Assembly: GCA_030680575.1 (NCBI GenBank)
Contig: JAUXVI010000041.1
Span: forward strand, 1 to 64,000
Source of the DNA: Hylemonella sp.
GTDB taxonomy: Bacteria; Pseudomonadota; Gammaproteobacteria; Burkholderiales; Burkholderiaceae_C
Length of the DNA stretch: 64,000 nucleotides
Direction of reading: 5' to 3'
Position 1 is the first letter of the stretch, and each line of letters starts with the position of its first letter. Below are positions 28,846-37,584 of this stretch, piece after piece. The notes beneath the pieces are model-generated. The model did not search any database, was not told the DNA's origin, and worked only from the letters and a program-made list of their open reading frames with translations. Position numbers and translations under genes: made by a program.

Positions 28846-28885
28846 GGCGTGACATGACGAGCCATCTGCTCTGTCATGCCACGCC
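28846..28885. repeat. Inverted repeat after the OmpA-family gene
   Basis: ggcgtgacatgac / gtcatgccacgcc, 12 of 13 bp paired around a 14-nt loop, no T tract. Confidence 0.6.
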
Positions 28886-29087
28886 AGGCCGCAGCCTCCA
28901 CAGATAGAGATCAAGCTTCTGGCCGCCATGCAGGCGACAGGATGCGGCATGACACACCCAACTCTCGCGCCAGCGCGGCCGGAGATCCGAGCATTGCGAA
29001 ACTGACTGGCAACGCAGGCGGTGTTAACAAGAGTGGCAACTGGGGCGGCAAATAACGCAGAATACAGAGACTCATGCCTCGGAGGAG

Positions 29088-30743
29088 GTGATCCTCCATC
29101 TGTTGAGTAATGCATCTCACGCCACCCGCCCTCGCTGCCTTCACTTCACTGCGTTCATTTTCATGCCGCCTGCACAACAAATCGGTGACCTGGTCTTTCT
29201 CGTGGTCGATGACCTGGAAACCATGCGCCACATCACCATCAACCAGCTGCGCCTGCTGGGCGCAGGCAAGATCCTGGCCGCCCACAATGGCCTCGAAGGG
29301 TTGAAGCTGTTGCATCACCACCATGTGGACGTGGTGCTCGCTGACCTGAACATGCCGCTGATGGATGGCCTGGGCATGCTCAAGACCATCCGGGCTGATG
29401 CGAAGCTGCGCAAACTGCCTGTGATCATGATCACCTCGTCCGCCGAGCGCGACCGGGTGGATGAAGTCATCGCCGCCGGCGTGACCTCGCTGCTGGTCAA
29501 GCCCTACTCGCAGGCCCTGCTGGAAGCACGGGTGACACGCGCCCTGACCTGGACGCCGCCCGCACCACCCACCCGCCAACGCGCCACGTCGAAGGCCCTG
29601 CCGCCAGATGCAGCGACGCCAATGACACCGGCCACCCCCACGCAAGAGGAAGCCCGCCCGCTGCCCTGCGTGCTGGTGCTGGCAGACAACAATGCCGACT
29701 GGCTGCCTGCCTTGTCAGCGCAGGACTACCGGATCATCCGCACCACCACCGAGGCCCAGGCACTCAAGGCGGCCGCGTCAGAGCAGCACCCGGACTTGGT
29801 GGTGCTGGACTGCGCCGCCACCGGGCCGGCCCCTTATGCGCTGTTGCAGCAGCTGCGCGCCCTCCCGGGCACCGAGGAAGTGCCCGTGGTGTTGCTCGAA
29901 GACAGTGCGCACGCGCTGGATGTGACCCGCCTGGAGCCACTGGGAACCGTGGATGTCGTGGAGCGCGCCGCTGCCCCGCGCCTGCTTCGCCTGCGCCTGC
30001 GCAACCTGTTGCATGGCCTGCAGTTGCGCCACGGCCTGCAACAACACTACGACCGGCTGCTGGAAACCGCCCAGTTGCAGGAAGATGTGGAACACATCAT
30101 CCGCCACGACATCAAGTCCCCCCTGTCCGGCGTGGTGGAGCAGCTGCAAGGCCTGCTGCAGGACCGCGACCTCACCCACCGCCAGCTGGCCACGCTGCGT
30201 GCCATCGAACAGGGCAGCCTGCACGCGATGAACCTCATCAACCTCTCGTCCGAGCTGTTCAAGATCGAGACCGGCCGCTTTGTGCTGGACTCCAAACCGG
30301 TCCCCATCGTCGACCTGCTGCGCCGCATTGCCGACATCGACCGCGTGAGTTACGCCGACAAACGCCTCACCGTGGCCGTGCTGGCCGACGACACCCCGGG
30401 ACGCCCCGCTCTGTTGGCACGCGGCGACGCCACGCTCTGCTACTCCATCTTCGAAAACTTGCTGCGCAATGCCTGCGAAGCCTCGCCGGCCGGCGCACGC
30501 GTCGAGATCGCCGTGCAGGAACAGGACAAGTTACGCATTGAAATCCGCAACCCCGGCGCCGTCCCGCCCGCGCTGCGTGAACATTTCTTCGACCGCCTCG
30601 AACCCGGCCAGGAGGGCAAAACAGGCCTGGGCATCTACTCGGCACGGGTACTGGCCCGCGCCCAGGGTGGGGATGTGGAACTGGTCGTATCGGATGCAAC
30701 GGACAGCACGACGTTGATCATCAGCTTACCGGCGTTCCGCTGA
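29088..30743 (+). CDS. Receiver-receiver-histidine kinase protein
   Basis: Receiver VDVVLADLNMPLMDG; second receiver-like region VVLDCAATG; HIIRHDIKSPLSG; HATPase GKTGLGIYSARVLARAQGG. Start may be 29163. Confidence 0.85.
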   Translation: MILHLLSNASHATRPRCLHFTAFIFMPPAQQIGDLVFLVVDDLETMRHITINQLRLLGAGKILAAHNGLEGLKLLHHHHVDVVLADLNMPLMDGLGMLKTIRADAKLRKLPVIMITSSAERDRVDEVIAAGVTSLLVKPYSQALLEARVTRALTWTPPAPPTRQRATSKALPPDAATPMTPATPTQEEARPLPCVLVLADNNADWLPALSAQDYRIIRTTTEAQALKAAASEQHPDLVVLDCAATGPAPYALLQQLRALPGTEEVPVVLLEDSAHALDVTRLEPLGTVDVVERAAAPRLLRLRLRNLLHGLQLRHGLQQHYDRLLETAQLQEDVEHIIRHDIKSPLSGVVEQLQGLLQDRDLTHRQLATLRAIEQGSLHAMNLINLSSELFKIETGRFVLDSKPVPIVDLLRRIADIDRVSYADKRLTVAVLADDTPGRPALLARGDATLCYSIFENLLRNACEASPAGARVEIAVQEQDKLRIEIRNPGAVPPALREHFFDRLEPGQEGKTGLGIYSARVLARAQGGDVELVVSDATDSTTLIISLPAFR

Positions 30744-30981
30744 ATCGCCTCAGGACTTGGTGATGGAGAGCAACGACTTCACAAAACGGAATTGGCGCAG
30801 AGGGCCTTATTGGGGAGACCTAGAAGCACCGAAACGTTGACTGGTTTCGGCCAGGAGCAGACATCCAAGAAGATGCCCAAAAGCGGTCTTTGCCCCCCAC
30901 GTTTATGGGATGCCACTACGACAAATATCTTGCTATTCTTCAAGTATTTAAGCAACACCCGGTTGGATCCGAGTTAGCACA

Positions 30982-31206
30982 ATGAAGATGCCTGTCGCCA
31001 TATATGTTTGCTATGTACTTTTTGCTGTGCATACAGGAATTTATTGGTACAACCGAACCCACGGTAAGTCGGCACAATTTGGGGTCTCTCGAGTCTTCCA
31101 GGATAGTTCGAATGAATTCAAGATGATCGCCGATCTCTGTGTTGTCATCTCCTTTTTATTTCTTACGGGCGCCGTTCTCTATCGAAGTTTTTTTGATAGC
31201 TGGTAA
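30982..31206 (+). CDS. Hypothetical small membrane protein (74 aa)
   Basis: Hydrophobic ends, low-GC codon usage unlike neighbours. Confidence 0.5.
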   Translation: MKMPVAIYVCYVLFAVHTGIYWYNRTHGKSAQFGVSRVFQDSSNEFKMIADLCVVISFLFLTGAVLYRSFFDSW

Positions 31207-31418
31207 TCAGGTTCAGCGGGGGCGTCCATCACATTGCTTGCCCAAGCTGGCTACTTCCGCTTTGGGCACGATGAGGTTCCTGGCAACTTCCGGCCAGAAG
31301 CTGTCATCTAAGAATCAATCTGAAAGTGGTCGCTCATCCCCCGTTTTGGGGATGGCCCGTTGCAAGCGCCAGGCTAGACTGTTTCACCGCATAGATACTC
31401 GTTAAGTGGCAGAAAGAA

Positions 31419-31850
31419 ATGAAGCGCGCTTGGAAGGTCGTTAAATGGATCGGCATAGGGGGCACATCACTCGTAGCCATACTCTTCGCTGTCGTCTACT
31501 TCAAACTTGACTCGGCATGCGGGAACAATGTGCTCGCAGAGGCAGCATCGCCAGATGGGAAATTTCAAGCCGTCGTGTTCGAGAGAGATTGCGGTGCAAC
31601 TACAGGCTTCAGCACCCAAGTCTCCGTTCTCGCGCGGTCATCAAATTTGGGAAATAAAACAGGCAACGTCTTTGTCGCGGATACAGGCCACGGAGCGGCG
31701 CCATCCGGACCAAGGGGCAGCCCTGTTGTGAATGTGCAATGGCGCTCACCAAACTTGCTATCTATATCGCACCATCCTGCGGCTAGAGTATTTCTGGCAA
31801 AGCATGATGCGTACTCAATTCAAGTTCAGTATGAGCATGTGTCACAGTAA
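31419..31850 (+). CDS. Hypothetical membrane-anchored protein (143 aa)
   Basis: One TM then ASPDGKFQAVVFERDCGATTGFSTQVSVLARSS; stop lies 4 nt before the attC-like hairpin. Confidence 0.65.
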   Translation: MKRAWKVVKWIGIGGTSLVAILFAVVYFKLDSACGNNVLAEAASPDGKFQAVVFERDCGATTGFSTQVSVLARSSNLGNKTGNVFVADTGHGAAPSGPRGSPVVNVQWRSPNLLSISHHPAARVFLAKHDAYSIQVQYEHVSQ

Positions 31851-31854
31851 AAAT

Positions 31855-31918
31855 GACACCTAAAATTTCCTTCCAGCGGACTTGCTGCACAAGCCGTTGA
31901 AGTCAGGCGTTGAATGTC
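31855..31918 (+). other. Putative integron attC-like recombination site
   Basis: gacACCTAAAattt...gcggActtg-ctgca-caag-ccgt...gcGTTGAATgtc: imperfect inverted repeat, GTTRRRY right core, 6/7 left core, one unpaired A. Confidence 0.5.
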
Positions 31919-31987
31919 TGCTTTTGCAGACCGGCCACTTCCGCTTTGGGTCGATATCAGCCTCTTGAACGACTGGTACTCGTCAAG

Positions 31988-33580
31988 CTAGTTTGCGTTA
32001 AACCAGTCCGTCGGCAACACCACGGCCCAATCCACCGTCTGGCTGGTATCCACCTCCACCGCACAGGCCCGCTCTTCACCCGTCAACGGTTCGCGCGCCT
32101 TGAGTTGCCCCTCCAGCACCGCCACATCCGCCTCTGAAGGATCGTTCCCTTTCGCTGCGCGCTGCAGCACACGCTGGTGCAACACGTCCACCGGCGCGTC
32201 CAGCGCCAGGATGCGGCAGGGCACACCGAGTTCTTGCGCCAGCGTCATGAAGATCTGGCGCTGCGCCACCTTGAGGCAGGTGGCGTCCACCAACACCGGC
32301 AAGCCGGCGGTCAACACAGCGTGGGCCACCTCGCGCAGGCGTGCGTAGGTGCGCTGGCTGGCGTCGGGTGTGTAGATGCCGCCGGGCACCACGTTCGCAC
32401 TTTTAGCCAAGGCGGGCAGACCGAACAAGCGCTTGCGCTCCACGTCCGCCTTCACACGCACGATGCCCAGCCGTTCGATCAGCCGCTGGCTATGCCTGCT
32501 CTTGCCGGAGCCGGAGACACCACTGACGAGCCACAGCGCCAGCGAACGTGGCTTGATCAAGTCAGCCGCCAGCTGCAGGTAACGCACCACCTCCTGCTGC
32601 GCGGCCGCTTGCGCGTCAGCCTGCCCCTGCAGTTGCGCCCAGCGCAGCGCGGCCACCTTGGCGCGCACCATGGCGCGGTAGCACTGGTAGTAGGGCAGCA
32701 GGCGCAGCGCGCTGTAGTCGCCGGTCCGCTCCAGGTAGGCGTTGAGCAGGCGCCACGCATAGTCGGCCCGGCCGTGGGCCTGCAGGTCCATCAGCACAAA
32801 GGCGAGATCGGCCAGCACGTCGGTCCAGCGGAAGGCGGGGTTGAACTCGATGGCGTCGAACAGTTGCGGTGTGTTGTCGATCAGCACCAGGTTGTTGAGG
32901 TGCAGATCGCCATGGCATTCGCGCACCCAGCCCTGCGTGCGGCGCTGTGCCATCAGCGCGGTCAGCTGCTCACCCTGCTGCGTGCTCCAGGTTTGCACCG
33001 CCTGCAGCGTGGTGGTCAGCGCACGATCGGCGACAGCATCCACCACCGCCGACACATCGGGGAAGTTGTGCGCCACCGCCTCACGCATGGCTTCGGCTTG
33101 GCCCCAGGGGCTGTCGGCGCCGGCCACGGCGGCACTGGCATGGAACGTGGCGATGTGGTGGGCTAGCTGATCAATGTGTGCCGGCAGCAGCTGGCCCTGC
33201 GCCGCCAGATGGCTCAGCAGGCCGTCTTGCGCAAAGCGGCGCATGTGCACGGCCCACTCCAGCACCGGCATGCCCTCCTCCAGCGCTTGCAGCGGCACGA
33301 GACGCGGCGCCTGCAGCGTTCCGGTAACGGCCACCACATCGAGGTAGATGCCGGGCGCGGTACGGCGGTTAATGCGCAGCTCTTCCTCGCAGGCAGCGCG
33401 GCGCAACGCCAGGGTGCTGTAGTCCAGAAAGTCCAGCGCCAGCGGCTTCTTGAACTTGTAGACGTGCTCGCCGGCCAGCAGCACCCAGGAGATGTGCGTT
33501 TCGATGCACTCGATGCCCTGCACCGCATGCGGGAAGGCGGCGGGCGTTTGCTGCAAGAAGGCAATGAGTTGGGCCGGCAT
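31988..33580 (-). CDS. Bifunctional aminoglycoside phosphotransferase-like / AAA ATP-binding protein
   Basis: HISWVLLAGEHVYKFKKPLALDFLDY, ECHGDLHLNNLVLI, and C-terminal Walker A VSGVSGSGKSRHSQRL. Start moved to 33580; the ORF extension to 33790 is repeat-derived. Confidence 0.88.
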   Translation of the reverse strand: MPAQLIAFLQQTPAAFPHAVQGIECIETHISWVLLAGEHVYKFKKPLALDFLDYSTLALRRAACEEELRINRRTAPGIYLDVVAVTGTLQAPRLVPLQALEEGMPVLEWAVHMRRFAQDGLLSHLAAQGQLLPAHIDQLAHHIATFHASAAVAGADSPWGQAEAMREAVAHNFPDVSAVVDAVADRALTTTLQAVQTWSTQQGEQLTALMAQRRTQGWVRECHGDLHLNNLVLIDNTPQLFDAIEFNPAFRWTDVLADLAFVLMDLQAHGRADYAWRLLNAYLERTGDYSALRLLPYYQCYRAMVRAKVAALRWAQLQGQADAQAAAQQEVVRYLQLAADLIKPRSLALWLVSGVSGSGKSRHSQRLIERLGIVRVKADVERKRLFGLPALAKSANVVPGGIYTPDASQRTYARLREVAHAVLTAGLPVLVDATCLKVAQRQIFMTLAQELGVPCRILALDAPVDVLHQRVLQRAAKGNDPSEADVAVLEGQLKAREPLTGEERACAVEVDTSQTVDWAVVLPTDWFNAN

Positions 33581-33720
33581 GCTCGAAAGAATGGGTTGCA
33601 CTGCGAATGAACTCAGATGGTAGCCGGGTCGCCGCCGTCGCCGCATAACCTGCTGTGCAGCAGCCGCCATGCCCGGAACACGGCCGACACACACCGCTTC
33701 ACCAGCCAGTCTAATTGCCC

Positions 33721-33781
33721 CGAGTGCTCCTGTTTTGATAGCTGATTGCTCATATTCCATAAGGCCTGGGGCCACTTTTTT
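33721..33781 (+). repeat. Interspersed intergenic repeat copy B
   Basis: cgagtgctcctgttttgatagctgattgctcatattccataaggcctggggccactttttt. Confidence 0.75.
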
Positions 33782-33859
33782 ATCAGGCATCAGAACACAC
33801 CGCGATGAAGCACCTGATCCCGGCGAAGTGAATCCGTTGCGGCCTAAAGACGTCAGGTG

Positions 33860-33877
33860 CTGTCACAACGCAGTCAC
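33860..33877 (+). promoter_or_regulatory. Candidate Pho box upstream of phnF
   Basis: CTGTCACAACGCAGTCAC: two 7-mers resembling CTGTCAT with 4-nt spacer. Confidence 0.5.
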
Positions 33878-33926
33878 ATTCGCCCCCTACGCTCCCGCTC
33901 ATCTACATGTATAGACCACCGAGCCC

Positions 33927-34655
33927 ATGAGTCTTTATGCCGTCACCCGCGACACTGGCGAAGCGCTGTATGCGCAGATCGCCCGCCAGCTGGAACAGGA
34001 TGTCGTCAACCTGTACGGGCCGGGCGACTGCCTGCCCGCTGAGGGCGAACTGGCACTCCGATTCGGCGTCAACCGGCACACGCTGCGCCGGGCCGTTGAC
34101 GAGCTGGTCGACGCCGGCCTGCTGGAGCGTCGGCATGGGCGGGGCGTGTTCGTGCTGGACACGCAGCTCGACTACCAGATTGGCAAGAGCACCCGCTTCA
34201 CCGAAAACCTCGCAGCCCTGGGCCTGCTGGCCGTCAACCGCATTCTGCGCAAGCAGACCCTGCCGGCCATCGCGCGCGTAGCGCAACGGCTGGCCTTGGC
34301 CGAAGGCGAAGCGGTGCATTGGGTCGAATCACTGCGCACGGTGGATGGGCGCCCGATGTGCGTCATCTCCCATTTCATTCCCGCGCAGCGTTTTCCCGAC
34401 CTGATCACCCGCTATGAAGAAGGCTCGCTGCACCAATTCCTGAGCGCCAGCTACGGCTGCCAGTTGCGCCGGACCGAAAGCCATGTGACGGCGATGCTCC
34501 CGCAAGGGGACGACGCCAAGCACCTGGGCATGCCGCAGAACCGACCGGTGCTGCGGGTCAAGAGTGTGAATGTGGACGAGCGGGATGGTGCCCCGGTCGA
34601 ATACGCCATTACCCGGTTCCGTGCAGACCGGATCCAACTGCGCATCAATCCCTGA
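33927..34655 (+). CDS. phnF: Phosphonate metabolism GntR-family regulator PhnF
   Basis: GntR HTH FGVNRHTLRRAVDELVDAGLLERRHGRGVFV plus UTRA domain; first gene of the phn operon. Confidence 0.93.
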   Translation: MSLYAVTRDTGEALYAQIARQLEQDVVNLYGPGDCLPAEGELALRFGVNRHTLRRAVDELVDAGLLERRHGRGVFVLDTQLDYQIGKSTRFTENLAALGLLAVNRILRKQTLPAIARVAQRLALAEGEAVHWVESLRTVDGRPMCVISHFIPAQRFPDLITRYEEGSLHQFLSASYGCQLRRTESHVTAMLPQGDDAKHLGMPQNRPVLRVKSVNVDERDGAPVEYAITRFRADRIQLRINP

Positions 34656-34705
34656 TGGTCTCGACCACCTGATTTTTCATCTTTCCACCTGCAGGAGCTT
34701 TTGCC

Positions 34706-35653
34706 ATGTCTTTGAAACACACCTTCCGCCGCCGATCCCTGGCCCTTGGACTCGCCGCTGCGGCCCTGTTGCCCTCGGCAGCCTTTGCGCAAGCCCAGCA
34801 TGATGGCAGCGCCAACCGGCCGCTGCGCGTGGTGTTGATCCCTGCCGATGGCGGCACGGAAGACGGCACCAAGAAAGATTTCCAGCCCATCTTTTCCGCC
34901 CTGGAGCAGGCCACCGGCCTGAAGTTCGACATCAAGGTCGGCCAGAGCTATGGCGCTGTGGTGGAAGCGCAATGCAACGGTGCGGCCGACATCGCGTTCT
35001 ATGGCCCGGTCTCCTATCTGCAAGCCCGCAACCGCGGTTGCGCCGAGCTGCTGGCACTGGCAGTGCGCGGCGGCGACTCGGTGTACTACTCGGGCATCTT
35101 TGCACGCACCGACAGCGGCATCAACTCGCTGGCGGACCTGAAAGGCAAGCGCATGGCTCTCGGCGATGTGAACTCGACTTCGAGCTTCAACGTTCCGGTG
35201 GCGATGCTGATGCAGGCCGGCGTCCAGCCGTCACGCGACTTGGGTGTCATCAACATGGCAGGCAGCCATGCCAATGTGATCAAGGCGCTGGCCGAGGGCC
35301 TGGTGGATGCCGGTGGTGCATCGTTCGACTCGTTCGAAAAGGCGGTCAACAGCAAGGCGATCGACCCGAGCAAGATCAAGGTGATTGCCAAGAGCTCGCC
35401 CATTCCCTATCCGCCGCTGGCCATCCACCCCAAGGTCAGCGACAGCGTGAAAGCCAAGCTGCGCGAAGCTTTCAACAACATCCACAAGCTGCCCGGCATC
35501 AGCAAGGACCAGATTCGCGGCTACGGCGGCAGCAAGGTTGACGGCTACACCGCCAAGGTGAGCGAGGCCGAGATGGCCGCCACCGGAAAGATGTTCGAGC
35601 TGGTGACCGACCAGGTCAAGCAGGACATCATGAAAAAGGCCAGCGCACGCTGA
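34706..35653 (+). CDS. phnD: Phosphonate ABC transporter substrate-binding protein PhnD
   Basis: LRVVLIPADGGTEDGTKKDFQPIFSALEQATGLKFDIKVGQSYGAVVEAQCNGAADIAFYGPVSYL. Confidence 0.95.
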   Translation: MSLKHTFRRRSLALGLAAAALLPSAAFAQAQHDGSANRPLRVVLIPADGGTEDGTKKDFQPIFSALEQATGLKFDIKVGQSYGAVVEAQCNGAADIAFYGPVSYLQARNRGCAELLALAVRGGDSVYYSGIFARTDSGINSLADLKGKRMALGDVNSTSSFNVPVAMLMQAGVQPSRDLGVINMAGSHANVIKALAEGLVDAGGASFDSFEKAVNSKAIDPSKIKVIAKSSPIPYPPLAIHPKVSDSVKAKLREAFNNIHKLPGISKDQIRGYGGSKVDGYTAKVSEAEMAATGKMFELVTDQVKQDIMKKASAR

Positions 35654-35730
35654 AGGCCTGCAGCGCCCCTTGCATCCGGCTCACCAGGCGCCTGGCCTGG
35701 TGAATCCTCACACGCCCAGAAGGAAGCACC

Positions 35731-36528
35731 ATGATCCGCTTTGAATCAATCACCAAGACCTGGCCCGATGGCACCAAGGCGCTGAGCGATGTCACGCTCG
35801 ACATCCCGCGCGGGCAGTTCTGCGTCATCCTCGGCCCGTCCGGTGCCGGCAAGTCCACGCTGCTGCGTGCGGCCAATGGTTTGATGAAACCGAGCACCGG
35901 CGGCGTGGTGATTGACGGCACGCCACTGACCGCCGCGAGCGAAAAGCAGCTGCGCCAGCGGGTGGCCATGATCCATCAGCACTTCAACCTGACGACACGC
36001 ATGAGCGTGGCGGGCAATGTGCTGTCGGGCCTGCTGCCGGTGGTGTCCACCGCCCGGGCGCTATCCGGCTGGTTCAAGCCGGAGCAGCGCCACAAAGCGT
36101 GCGCCCTGCTGGCCCGTGTGGGGCTGTCGCCGGCGCACCTCAAGCGCCGCGCTGGCGATCTCTCGGGCGGCCAGCAGCAGCGCGTGGGCATTGCCCGCGC
36201 CTTCATGCTCGACCCGGAAGTCGTGCTGGCCGACGAGCCGGTTGCCAGCCTGGACCCCAAGATCTCGCGCGACATCCTGACCCTGATCCGCGACGCCGCC
36301 CGCGAACGCAACACCACCGTGCTGTGCAGCCTGCATCAGGTCGACCTGGCGCGCGAGTTCGGCGACCGCATCGTCGGCATGCGCAATGGCCGCGTCGTGT
36401 TCGACGGCACGCCCGCCGAGTTCACCGATGAACGCGTGCAGGGGCTCTACCACGGCGCGCAGTGGGACGACACGCACGAGACCACAACGGACGAGGAAGC
36501 GTCCCCGCGACTGGCGATGGTCGCCTGA
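35731..36528 (+). CDS. phnC: Phosphonate ABC transporter ATP-binding protein PhnC
   Basis: Walker A LGPSGAGKSTLLRAANGL, signature LSGGQQQRVGIARAF. Confidence 0.95.
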   Translation: MIRFESITKTWPDGTKALSDVTLDIPRGQFCVILGPSGAGKSTLLRAANGLMKPSTGGVVIDGTPLTAASEKQLRQRVAMIHQHFNLTTRMSVAGNVLSGLLPVVSTARALSGWFKPEQRHKACALLARVGLSPAHLKRRAGDLSGGQQQRVGIARAFMLDPEVVLADEPVASLDPKISRDILTLIRDAARERNTTVLCSLHQVDLAREFGDRIVGMRNGRVVFDGTPAEFTDERVQGLYHGAQWDDTHETTTDEEASPRLAMVA

Positions 36529-36537
36529 GGACCCACC

Positions 36538-37563
36538 ATGATGAGCAAACCCATTCCTGTCCCGGCCCGCGGTACGCCGCTGCAATGGCACCTCGATCCG
36601 CCCTACAACGCCCGGCACCTGCTGGCACTCATCCTGTTCGTATTGTTGCTGCTGTTCACCGGGCACCGCACCGAGATGGACCGCATGGTGGTCATGAGCA
36701 CCCAGGCCGTGGGCAATCTGCTCGGCGTGGTGGACGATTCGCAGGTGGTGCGCGGCCTGTCGCGCGTGGCCGACTCGATGTGGCCGCCGGTGATCGCCGA
36801 AACCGAAGAGGTGGGCCGTCTGCCCGAGCTGAACCGCGACCGCCTGCCCCCGCTTGCCTACATCGAAACCCAGGAGCACGTGGAGCAGAAGATGAACCTG
36901 CAGACGCTGCAACTGGAGGTCACGCGTGAGCAGGTGGAGGTGCTGGTCCAGCCGCTGGGTTACGTCTGGACTGTCTTCGTCAAGATGATCCAGACGCTGG
37001 AGATTGCCTTGTGGGGCACCATCCTGTCGGTCTTGCTGTCGATTCCACTGGCCTATTTCGCAGCGCGCAACTACAGCCCGCACCGCTTCACCTACACCAC
37101 GGCACGTGGCCTCATCAGCCTGCTGCGCTCGGCGCCGGAGCTCATCGTCGCGCTGTTCCTGGTGCTGGCCTACGGTTTCGGGCCGATTGCCGGGGTGCTG
37201 GCACTCGGGCTGCATGCGGCCGGTTTCCTGGGCAAGTTCTACGCCGAAGACATCGAGAACGCGGACACCAAACCGCAAGAAGCGCTGGAGGCTATCGGCG
37301 CCGGCAAGCTCAAGACGCTGTGGTACGGCGTGATGCCACAGGTGCTGCCGCAGTACATCGCCTACACCGCCTACATCCTGGACCGCAATCTGCGCATGGC
37401 CACCGTCATCGGCCTGGTCGGTGCGGGCGGCATCGGCCAGGAGCTCAAGGGGCGCTTCGACCTCTTCCAGTACGGCCACGTGATGACCATCCTGATTGCG
37501 ATCTTCCTGTTCGTCTTCCTGCTCGACCAGCTCTCCGCACGCCTGCGGGCCAAGCTGATCTGA
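36538..37563 (+). CDS. phnE: Phosphonate ABC transporter permease PhnE
   Basis: RSAPELIVALFLVLAYGFGPIAGVLALGLHAAGFLGKFYAEDIEN. Confidence 0.95.
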   Translation: MMSKPIPVPARGTPLQWHLDPPYNARHLLALILFVLLLLFTGHRTEMDRMVVMSTQAVGNLLGVVDDSQVVRGLSRVADSMWPPVIAETEEVGRLPELNRDRLPPLAYIETQEHVEQKMNLQTLQLEVTREQVEVLVQPLGYVWTVFVKMIQTLEIALWGTILSVLLSIPLAYFAARNYSPHRFTYTTARGLISLLRSAPELIVALFLVLAYGFGPIAGVLALGLHAAGFLGKFYAEDIENADTKPQEALEAIGAGKLKTLWYGVMPQVLPQYIAYTAYILDRNLRMATVIGLVGAGGIGQELKGRFDLFQYGHVMTILIAIFLFVFLLDQLSARLRAKLI

Positions 37564-37584
37564 AACCGTTACCTGCCACTTTCG

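Noticed and set aside
31185-31210. tttttttgatagctggtaatcag as a further repeat copy
   Set aside because: Only the short gatagctg core matches; nothing beyond it aligns with copies A-C.
31909-32015. GTTAAAC near 32008 as a second attC core
   Set aside because: It lies within the last codons of the phosphotransferase/ATPase gene and has no folded partner arm.
33581-33790. N-terminal extension of the minus-strand ORF 31988..33790 (MPDKKVAPGLMEYEQSAIKTG...)
   Set aside because: It is translated repeat copy B plus spacer; the conserved protein begins at the Met at 33580.
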